From: Thiohalocapsa sp. | GTDB taxonomy: Bacteria > Pseudomonadota > Gammaproteobacteria > Chromatiales > Chromatiaceae | NCBI RefSeq assembly: GCF_019695415.1 | Contig: NZ_JAIFKJ010000455.1 | Location: forward strand, 1 to 11,700 | Length of the DNA: 11,700 bases | Reading direction: 5' to 3' | Shown here: piece by piece, positions 6,302 through 11,700 of the stretch | Layout of the letters: each line of letters begins with the position of its first letter | Position numbering within the stretch: the first letter of the stretch is position 1 | The notes under the pieces: model-generated | The model's input: the letters and a program-made list of their open reading frames with translations, nothing else | Databases searched by the model: none | What the model was told of the DNA's origin: nothing | Program-made: the position numbers and the translations under genes

Positions 6302-7765
6302 ATGGAGACTCAGACCCAAGCGACGCCGGCTGCCGCCCCAGAGGAGCGTGCCACGGGCGTCATCATGGCGGCGGCCCTTGCCTATTTCGCCCTCAATGCG
6401 CTGCTGCTGGGTCTGGTGACGCCCACCGCCGAATGGGACCACGCCGAGCAGCTCATCCTGAGCCAGTTTCCTGCGCTCGGCTACAACAGCCAGCCGCCGC
6501 TCTACACCTGGCTTGTGCAGGCCCTGTTCACGGTCACCGGGCCGAGTCTGGAAGCGCTCCTGGCGCTGAAGGCCGTGCTGCTGACAATGATCGTATGGGG
6601 TTTGGCCATGGCGGCCCGGGAGCTCGGACTGACCGCGGCGCTGCAGTGGGTCGCCGTGCTCGGGCTGGCGCTGATCCCGCAGATCGCCTGGGAGGATCAG
6701 CGCAACTTCACCCATACGGTGTTGGTGGTGGCGGTGGCCGCCTGGTGCTTGGTGGTGCTGTTGCGGCTACCGCGGCGCTCGGGATGGGGAAGCTACGTCC
6801 TGCTCGGTGTGCTGTTGGGGCTGGGAGCGCTCAGCAAGTACAACTTCGGGTTATTCGCGCTGGGCCTGTTGGCGGCGGCGGTCACGCTGCCAACGTGGCG
6901 GCGGGCGCTCTTCACTTGGCGCTTCATTGTCTCCCTAGCGCTCGCCGCAGTGCTCTTTGTCCCACACGGGCTCTGGGCCTTGAGCGAGCCGACGGCTGCC
7001 CGCGAGGGCTTCCACAAGCTGGAGATGACCGCCGGCATCGGCTGGGCCGCCCTGCTGGACTTGGCTGCGGGCCTTGCGGCGACGCTGGGGGGGCTGGTGC
7101 TCCTCTCGCCCCTGGTGCTGCGGCGGGGTGCGCCCCGGCTGCAGGGTCGGTTGGGATGTCGGCTGCTGTGGCGCACCGCGGGCGTGGTGCTCGTCCTGGC
7201 GGTGGCATTGCTTCTCGCGAGCGGTGCCCGGGATATCAAAGAGCACTGGCTGCAGCCGATGGTTTTCTACGCCCCCCTGCTGCTCGCCTGCCACGCTGCC
7301 CCCGCCGGATGGCGTGGACGTGCATTCGCCGGGATCGCGTTGTTGGTGCTGGCGGCTGTCTCCTTGGCGCTCCCGGGGCAAGCCCTATGGGCGGACCCGG
7401 AGCGCCCCTCCCGCCTCAATGCGCCTTATCGCGAGCTGGCGGCGGAGATGCAGGCAGCGGGTGCGGCGCCAGCGCTGGTGCTCGCAGACACCGATCCGCT
7501 CGCAGGTAATCTGCGGCTGGCCTTGCCGAACGCCGTGGTCATGTCGAAGCGGAGCTTCTTCCCGGAGCGGTTGCCCGGAGGTGACTGGCTGCTGGTGGGG
7601 GAGCACCTGGAGGATCCCGGGGCGCCCTTCCGGCGCTGGCTGGCGAGAACGCTGGGGCTGTCTCAGCTTGAGATCCGGCGTGCGCAAGCCCCCCTTTACT
7701 ACCTGCCCGGGCAGTCCATGGGGCTGGATTGGGCCGTGGTTGCTGCCCCAGTGGAGCAGCCCTGA
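6302..7765 (+). CDS. GT39-type (PMT_2/ArnT-like) polyprenyl-phosphate-dependent membrane glycosyltransferase
   Basis: A 487-residue polytopic GT-C protein. Family members transfer a sugar from a polyprenyl-phosphate donor to lipid A, core, protein or glycan on the periplasmic side. After a short polar N terminus and the first membrane segment comes the periplasmic motif EWDHAEQ with Asp46 and Glu49, matching the family's conserved acidic motif in loop one. QPPLYTWL at 64-71 and IAWEDQRNFTHTVL near 129-141 follow, then about ten hydrophobic segments and a soluble C-terminal domain from about residue 370. ATG 6302 is chosen; a TTG at 6296 adds only two residues, and neither has a strong Shine-Dalgarno. 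It lies 15 bases after the GT4 stop and is probably the last gene of the operon, since the next gene is convergent. Role in decorating the LPS is inferred; the sugar is unknown. Confidence 0.85.
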   Translation: METQTQATPAAAPEERATGVIMAAALAYFALNALLLGLVTPTAEWDHAEQLILSQFPALGYNSQPPLYTWLVQALFTVTGPSLEALLALKAVLLTMIVWGLAMAARELGLTAALQWVAVLGLALIPQIAWEDQRNFTHTVLVVAVAAWCLVVLLRLPRRSGWGSYVLLGVLLGLGALSKYNFGLFALGLLAAAVTLPTWRRALFTWRFIVSLALAAVLFVPHGLWALSEPTAAREGFHKLEMTAGIGWAALLDLAAGLAATLGGLVLLSPLVLRRGAPRLQGRLGCRLLWRTAGVVLVLAVALLLASGARDIKEHWLQPMVFYAPLLLACHAAPAGWRGRAFAGIALLVLAAVSLALPGQALWADPERPSRLNAPYRELAAEMQAAGAAPALVLADTDPLAGNLRLALPNAVVMSKRSFFPERLPGGDWLLVGEHLEDPGAPFRRWLARTLGLSQLEIRRAQAPLYYLPGQSMGLDWAVVAAPVEQP

Positions 7766-7799
7766 TCCCGTGGCTTGCGTGCCTCAGGGTGGTGGCTGC
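7756..7799. terminator. Possible bidirectional terminator between convergent genes
   Basis: CCCTGA at 7760-7765 pairs exactly with TCAGGG at 7784-7789 across an 18-base loop. An outer GCAG at 7756-7759 can pair with CTGC at 7796-7799 with a 6-base bulge. The inner arms are the last codon and stop of both convergent genes. No T run follows on either strand, so this is at best a weak intrinsic terminator. Confidence 0.25.
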
Positions 7800-8938
7800 A
7801 TGGATGGTGCTTTGCCGGCGGCCACCGCGTCCAGCGCCGCCGCATAGGCCGCCGCGCTGGCATCTGAGCGGTAGGCGGCCACGGCGTGCTGCAGGACGGC
7901 TGCCGGCAATGGGTTCGCCAGCGTCGCGGCCATGGCCTTGGCCAGCGCCGCTGCGTCTCCCACCGGTACCAGCCGCCCGAAGCGCCCGTCGGCGAGCACC
8001 TCCCGCGGGCCGCTCGGGCAGTCCGTGGCCACGACGGGGGTGCCGAGCGCCATGGCTTCCGTGAGCACGTTCGGCGACCCTTCCCACGCTGACGACAGTA
8101 CGAAGACGCGCGCCCTGGCAAGGAACGGGTAAGGGTTCGACTGGAAGCCCGGTAAGTCCAGGTCTGCCGCGACACCCAGCGCAGCGGCCTCCGCGGTGAG
8201 TCGGTGGCGCCACGCGCCTTCGCCCAGCAGCAGTAGCCGGCAGCGGCGCTCCGCGCGCAGGGCCGCGAAGGCACGGAGCAGTGTCGGGAAGTCCTTTTGC
8301 CGCTCCAGCCGACCGGCGCCGAGGAGCACCGGCGCCACGTGCTGCGCGGCCTCGTCGAGCCAGGGATGGGGGCAGGGCAGGGCGGCGCGTGCCGCGAGCA
8401 TGGGCGTGATCACCGGGTTACGGATCACGCTGATGCGCTCCGGCGGAAAGTGCGCCAGTCGCGCCGTGTCCGCTGCGACGCCGTCCGAGACGGCCACGAT
8501 GTGCTCGATGTGCTGCCAGCTGCGGCGTACCGCCGTCAGCCGCAGCCACCGGGCGAGCACATGTTTGCCCGCGAGGGCGGCGCCCAGATTGGTGCCGAGG
8601 CGCATGACGATGCGGGTCTCGACACCGGCCAGCCGGCGTGCGAGCACTGCAGCCCGCCCGGCACGGTCCTTGGCCGCCAGCAAGACCGGCGGGCGCTCGC
8701 TCCGCAGCTGGCGGGCGAGTGCGGCAACGGCGCCGAGGCTGTGACGGGCGCCGAGATCGATGCGGCGCACCCCGGTGGGTAGGTCATCAAGGTACGGACT
8801 GCTGGTGCGGATAGTGAGCAGATCCACGGGCCGGCCCAATTCCGTGAGCCCATGCAGTAGGTTGACGAGCATCCGCTCGACGCCGCCAGCGCCGGAGAAG
8901 GAGGCGAGCACGGTGATGCGCGAAGGGGTGTGGGTCAT
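7784..8938 (-). CDS. GT4-family glycosyltransferase, second copy of the GGVER type, opposite strand
   Basis: A 384-residue GT-B glycosyltransferase, probably cytoplasmic. SGAGGVERM covers residues 15-23, the acceptor domain carries VAVSDGVA at 148-155, and the donor domain has GAGRLERQKDFPTLL at 208-220, LLLLGEG, and the EX7E signature with Glu286 and Glu294 inside WEGSPNVLTEAMALGTPVVAT. Length is normal. It is collinear with the 2974-4086 protein along its whole length: both have GGVER near the N terminus, a SPYL/HPYV segment, NPV before the linker, KDF-TLLRAFA, NPYPFLARA/DPFPYLARA, and LSS-EG-NVL-EAMA-GTPV-AT. The ATG at 8938 has no convincing Shine-Dalgarno. It stands alone on the minus strand, 18 bases from the converging GT39 gene, so it must have its own promoter in the region 8939-9127, which I could not identify. 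Donor and acceptor unknown. Confidence 0.92.
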   Translation of the reverse strand: MTHTPSRITVLASFSGAGGVERMLVNLLHGLTELGRPVDLLTIRTSSPYLDDLPTGVRRIDLGARHSLGAVAALARQLRSERPPVLLAAKDRAGRAAVLARRLAGVETRIVMRLGTNLGAALAGKHVLARWLRLTAVRRSWQHIEHIVAVSDGVAADTARLAHFPPERISVIRNPVITPMLAARAALPCPHPWLDEAAQHVAPVLLGAGRLERQKDFPTLLRAFAALRAERRCRLLLLGEGAWRHRLTAEAAALGVAADLDLPGFQSNPYPFLARARVFVLSSAWEGSPNVLTEAMALGTPVVATDCPSGPREVLADGRFGRLVPVGDAAALAKAMAATLANPLPAAVLQHAVAAYRSDASAAAYAAALDAVAAGKAPSMQPPP

Positions 8939-9048
8939 AGTCTATCTGTCGCGTTCGCCGTCGCTGCTGAGCCGTCGGATGTGAGTGCGAAGTGATCCCG
9001 GACAGCTTCCGGCGGCCACCGGTGCGGCAGCCGAAGGCCCGACCCCGT

Positions 9049-9054
9049 TACAAT
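9049..9054 (+). promoter_or_regulatory. Upstream -10-like box TACAAT
   Basis: TACAAT differs from the consensus TATAAT by one base. No -35 resembling TTGACA lies at the right distance. If used, transcription would begin near 9061 and the transcript would start with the hairpin at 9066-9083. The box also overlaps the outer arm of the larger inverted repeat. Confidence 0.3.
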
Positions 9055-9090
9055 GGCGGCGGTCGCCCCGCTGAGCAGCGGGGCCATTGT
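9050..9090. promoter_or_regulatory. Composite inverted repeat in the promoter region
   Basis: The inner hairpin is perfect: CCCCGCT at 9066-9072, loop GAGC, AGCGGGG at 9077-9083. The outer arms ACAATGG (9050-9056) and CCATTGT (9084-9090) are also perfectly complementary, with a 9-base bulge on the left side. The structure could be a 5' leader stem-loop or a regulator-binding site. It has no T run on the plus strand and lies upstream of both flanking genes, so a terminator role is unlikely. Confidence 0.5.
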
Positions 9091-9098
9091 GCTATAGT
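9090..9098 (+). promoter_or_regulatory. Candidate extended -10 promoter of the second GT39 gene
   Basis: TGCTATAGT fits the extended -10 pattern, with TG at 9090-9091 and TATAGT at 9093-9098. Transcription would start near 9105, giving a leader of about 23 bases that ends with GAGG at 9117-9120, a good Shine-Dalgarno 7 bases before ATG 9128. There is no clear -35. The arrangement fits a compact promoter better than the upstream TACAAT box. Confidence 0.45.
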
Positions 9099-9127
9099 CC
9101 ATCCCGCGCTGGCAGTGAGGATTCGAG

Positions 9128-10660
9128 ATGGCAAAATCAGCGACACAGGCCGCCGAGGCGGGTGCATCCGCGGCCAAAACTCCCAAACAGAAGAGCTCTT
9201 GGCTTTGGTTCCTGACCCTGTTGCTGGCGGGCGCCTTCGTCGCATCCGGTCTCGTCGGGCATGAGCCCTGGACGGCGGGTGAGGCGCGCTCCCTCGCTGC
9301 CGTGCAGAGCATCATCGACAGCGGCGAATACCTAGTGCCGCAGGTGGACAACACACCCGTGTTGGACACGCCGCCGCTGTACTACATGACCGGCGCCGGT
9401 CTGGCGCAGTCGCTCGGGGATTATCTACCGGCGGATCAGGCCGCACGTGTCGCAAGCGGCGTGTATCTCGGCCTGACGCTGCTGTTCACGGCGCTCTTTG
9501 CCCGCGCCGCCTGGCGCCATGGTGATGATGCGCCCTTGCCGGCGGCGGGCGCCGCCGCGGTGCTGGTGCTGCTCAGCAGTTTGGGGGTTGTCTGGTATGG
9601 GCACGATATGCTGCCCGAGACGGGTCTCATGGCGGGCATCGCGATCGGCCTCTATGGTATGGCCCTTTGGCCGCGTCGGATCTTCTGGGGCGGTCTCTGG
9701 CTCGGGACAGGTGCGGGCATCGCGTTCATGTCCCATGGCCTGTTCGCGCCCGTGGTGCTCGGCCTGACCGCGTTGGTATTGCCCTTCATCGGCATTGCCC
9801 GCTTCGGACGCTATCTGCGCGGTCTCATTGTCGCCGTGATCTTCTCCCTCCCCTGGCTCCTGATCTGGCCGCTCCTGCTCCAGCAGCGTGATCCGGCCCT
9901 GTATCAAGCCTGGTGGTCGGCAGCGAGTCCGCAGAGCTACATCGCCGGCATCGATCTGAGCAATCCTTCGGTGCAGCTGCAATGGCTGTGGCTGTTCCTG
10001 ACCATGTCCTTCCCTGCCTGGCTGCTCGCGGTGCTCACACTGGTGCTGCGTCCGGGTGCGCTCTTCGGCTTCCCCGGCTTCCGTGCGGCGCTCTTGGCTG
10101 CGGTGCTCGGCTGGGGCCTTTTGGTCCTGTCGGATGCGCTGAGCCCGGTCGTGGCCGTCGGGCTGCTGGTGCCCTTGGCTGTCATCGCTGCCGGCGGCGT
10201 GCAGCGGCTTCCGCGCTGGTTCGTGTGGCCCGCGCATTGGCTGTCGGCGCTGCTCTTCGGCGTCGTTGCCGCGGCGCTCTGGGCGACCTGGGTCTGGCTG
10301 CTCTACAAGGGCGCGCCGCCCCCAGTGGAAGGGCTCGGTCAATATCTGCCGATGGATCAAGGCTTCATATGGCAGCCGGCAGTCTATGTGACGGCCGCTG
10401 TGCTGACGGTGCTCTGGCTCTGGGTCGTGATGCGCTTCCGCCCGTCCCGGCCGGCGGCGCTGCTTGCTTGGCCGGTTGGTATCGTGATGGTCTGGAGCCT
10501 GCTCGCGCTGCACCAGCCCTGGCTCGATGCAGCTATCGCGGAGGGTAAGCTGGCCAAGGCCGTCCCCGCCGAGCTCATGCCCGAGCCGGCACCAGCGTCG
10601 GCTCCCGCCGCGACGGCGCCGGAGGGCGCGGCACCCGGCACCGCCGCGACCGCGCTCTGA
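9128..10660 (+). CDS. GT39/ArnT-like membrane glycosyltransferase with altered acidic motif
   Basis: A 510-residue polytopic GT-C protein. The first ~23 residues are polar and Ala/Lys-rich, then a membrane segment at about 24-44. The first periplasmic loop reads GHEPWTAGEARSL, then SGEYLVPQVDN and TPPLYYMTGAG, the same layout as the ArnT/PMT_2 family, where DE..R followed by SGDW..P and KPPL.YW is usual. The normally conserved Asp of DE is Gly51 here while Glu52 stays. A second family-type Asp is present in GHDMLPET at Asp159. About ten or eleven further hydrophobic segments follow, and the last ~35 residues are an Ala/Pro-rich tail. ATG 9128 has GAGG 7 bases upstream. The gene has its own promoter candidate and is followed after 109 bases by waaA. 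Family function is transfer of a sugar from a polyprenyl-phosphate; substrate, and activity given the changed motif, are uncertain. Confidence 0.8.
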   Translation: MAKSATQAAEAGASAAKTPKQKSSWLWFLTLLLAGAFVASGLVGHEPWTAGEARSLAAVQSIIDSGEYLVPQVDNTPVLDTPPLYYMTGAGLAQSLGDYLPADQAARVASGVYLGLTLLFTALFARAAWRHGDDAPLPAAGAAAVLVLLSSLGVVWYGHDMLPETGLMAGIAIGLYGMALWPRRIFWGGLWLGTGAGIAFMSHGLFAPVVLGLTALVLPFIGIARFGRYLRGLIVAVIFSLPWLLIWPLLLQQRDPALYQAWWSAASPQSYIAGIDLSNPSVQLQWLWLFLTMSFPAWLLAVLTLVLRPGALFGFPGFRAALLAAVLGWGLLVLSDALSPVVAVGLLVPLAVIAAGGVQRLPRWFVWPAHWLSALLFGVVAAALWATWVWLLYKGAPPPVEGLGQYLPMDQGFIWQPAVYVTAAVLTVLWLWVVMRFRPSRPAALLAWPVGIVMVWSLLALHQPWLDAAIAEGKLAKAVPAELMPEPAPASAPAATAPEGAAPGTAATAL

Positions 10661-10769
10661 GCCATGGCAGGCGGTGAGCCTGCGCACCACAGCATTGGGC
10701 CGGCGGAGGCCGGTCCGGTGTGCTCTCGAGTCGAGGCTGCGCCGCTCTGACTGACCCCGCCGCTGTCAC
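10661..10769. other. Intergenic region between the GT39 gene and waaA, with two small hairpins
   Basis: Two GC-rich stem-loops lie here. The first is GCAGGC at 10667-10672 with GCCTGC at 10678-10683 and loop GGTGA. The second is GGGCCGGC at 10697-10704 with GCCGGTCC at 10709-10716 and loop GGAG, eight pairs including one G-U. Neither is followed by a T run, so intrinsic termination is doubtful. No promoter for waaA is obvious, so waaA may depend on readthrough. Confidence 0.4.
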
Positions 10770-11700
10770 TTGTCGCGCCGCCTCTATTCCGTTCTCGTCG
10801 CGCTGCTGATTCCGCTGGCGCTGCTGCGCCTGTTCTGGCGATCTTGGCGGGCGCCGGCTTATCGCGAGCGCTGGCGTGAGCGTTTAGCTCGCGAGCCGAT
10901 CCCGCCCATGCCGGCGGATGTTTGGGTGCACGCGGTGTCCGTCGGGGAAGTACAGGCGGCGTTGCCGCTGCTGCGGCACCTGCTGCGCCGGGATTTGCGC
11001 GTGTTGGTAACCACGACGACGCCCACCGGTGCCGCCCGACTCCAGGCATTGTTGGGTGACGCTGTCCAGCACCGCTACACGCCCTTCGACCTGCCCGGCA
11101 TCATGGGGCGATTCCTGGACCGGGTGGCGCCGCGGCTGGTGCTGGTGATGGAAACCGAGATCTGGCCGAACATGCTGGCCGTCTGTGAGGGTCGCGGAAT
11201 TCGAACGCTGTTGATCAACGCGCGCTTGTCCGCGCGCTCGGCGCGCGGCTATGCCCGAGTTGCCGGGCTCAGCACCGAGACCATGCGCCGTTTCTCCCAC
11301 ATCGCCGCCCAGAGCCCGGCGGATGCCGAGCGCTTCGTCGCCCTCAATGTGGACCCCGCCCGCATCACCGTGACCGGCAGCATCAAGTTCGACGTCCAAC
11401 CGCCGGCGAGCCTAACCGACCGCGCCGAGGTGCTGCGCCGTACCTGGGGCAACGACAGACCCGTGTGGGTGGCCGCCAGTACCCGCGAGGGTGAGGAGGA
11501 GCAGGTACTTGCAGCGCATGCGGTGGTGCGGGCACATCTGCCGACGGCGTTGCTGGTGCTCGTACCGCGGCACCCAGAGCGCTTCGAGCGCGTGGCGACC
11601 CTGGTGCAGCGCAGCGGATTTCAGCTCATCCGGCGCCGCCTTGCGGGTGCCTGCTCGGTAGACACCGCCCTCTACCTCGGAGACCACATGGGCCAGCTGG
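10770..11700 (+). CDS. waaA: 3-deoxy-D-manno-octulosonic acid (Kdo) transferase WaaA/KdtA, 3'-truncated by window edge
   Basis: Transfers Kdo from CMP-Kdo to lipid IVA, the first step of LPS core assembly, at the cytoplasmic face of the inner membrane. The first 310 codons are visible; full-length proteins have about 420-430. The N terminus has a single membrane anchor at about residues 5-23 followed by the usual YRERWRERL. Then come VWVHAVSVGEVQAA with Glu60, the catalytic glutamate position of the family, VTTTTPTGA, the hallmark METEIWPN at 127-134, INARLSARSARGYAR, TGSIKFD, ASTREGEEE and VPRHPERF. The start is TTG 10770: an in-frame TGA at 10752-10754 blocks anything upstream, and the TTG gives a normal N terminus, though no Shine-Dalgarno is visible. 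The last visible residues read LGDHMGQL where the family usually has LGDTMGEL. Identification is very secure. Confidence 0.95.
   Translation, partial: MSRRLYSVLVALLIPLALLRLFWRSWRAPAYRERWRERLAREPIPPMPADVWVHAVSVGEVQAALPLLRHLLRRDLRVLVTTTTPTGAARLQALLGDAVQHRYTPFDLPGIMGRFLDRVAPRLVLVMETEIWPNMLAVCEGRGIRTLLINARLSARSARGYARVAGLSTETMRRFSHIAAQSPADAERFVALNVDPARITVTGSIKFDVQPPASLTDRAEVLRRTWGNDRPVWVAASTREGEEEQVLAAHAVVRAHLPTALLVLVPRHPERFERVATLVQRSGFQLIRRRLAGACSVDTALYLGDHMGQL

Larger units (their letters stand above)
8939..9127. other. Divergent intergenic region with hairpin and -10-like boxes
   Basis: These 189 bases separate the minus-strand GT4 from the plus-strand GT39 gene. The right half holds two plus-strand -10-like hexamers with a strong hairpin between them (listed separately). 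The left half, about 8939-9045, shows no pattern I can support and no credible short gene. Confidence 0.55.

Noticed and set aside
5036..6715. Minus-strand open frame of 559 codons across the GT9, GT4 and GT39 genes
   Set aside because: It is a shadow of three well-supported plus-strand genes, rich in Arg, His and Gln, with no domain motif and no sensible start context.
9425..10690. Minus-strand open frame of 421 codons opposite the second GT39 gene
   Set aside because: Its composition is highly polar (Arg, Gln, Glu, His), the mirror of a hydrophobic membrane-protein gene, which is the usual signature of an antisense artefact.
1..11700. CRISPR arrays, tRNA/rRNA genes, insertion sequences, phage attachment sites, origins
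   Set aside because: I looked for regularly spaced repeats, cloverleaf-like segments, transposase motifs and terminal inverted repeats, and saw none. The window is almost fully occupied by glycosylation genes.

Overview
The window is about 70% G+C, densely packed, and carries a lipopolysaccharide (LPS) outer-core/O-antigen glycosylation cluster that ends in the Kdo transferase gene waaA. WaaA, a GT9 heptosyltransferase-type protein and an O-antigen ligase-type protein together indicate a Gram-negative bacterium. The G+C content, short overlaps and protein style suggest a high-GC gammaproteobacterium, perhaps Ectothiorhodospiraceae such as Halorhodospira or Alkalilimnicola. The lineage is an impression from the proteins, not a measurement.

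Layout: (1) Minus strand 1-1449 is the N-terminal 483 codons of an AsnB-type glutamine amidotransferase/asparagine synthase; the gene leaves the window on the left. (2) 1450-1699 is a divergent intergenic region with a candidate extended -10 promoter. (3) 1700-7765 on the plus strand is a tight five-gene unit: O-antigen ligase/polymerase-like membrane protein, GT4 glycosyltransferase, GT9 heptosyltransferase, second GT4, and a GT39 polytopic glycosyltransferase. The first four overlap their neighbours by 1-4 bases. (4) Minus strand 7784-8938 is a third GT4, convergent with the GT39 gene and paralogous to the first GT4. (5) 8939-9127 is a divergent intergenic region with two -10-like boxes flanking a strong hairpin. 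(6) 9128-10660 is a second GT39-type membrane glycosyltransferase. (7) 10661-10769 holds two small hairpins. (8) 10770 onward is waaA (kdtA), cut by the right edge.

Working together (inference): WaaA adds Kdo to lipid A. The GT9 enzyme adds heptose or a related sugar. The three GT4 enzymes extend the core or build a short glycan in the cytoplasm. The GT39 proteins would transfer sugars from polyprenyl-phosphate donors on the periplasmic face. The ligase-like protein would attach a polyprenyl-linked glycan to the core. The amidotransferase could supply asparagine or amidate a sugar acid, as similar asnB genes in polysaccharide loci are proposed to do.

I found no tRNA, rRNA, CRISPR array, insertion sequence or phage gene. 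Nothing here is clearly a new system. The points most worth checking are the degraded-looking 3' part of asnB at the left edge, the missing Asp in the second GT39 protein, the E-to-Q change in one GT4 motif, and the hairpin between the two -10 boxes at 9049-9098.
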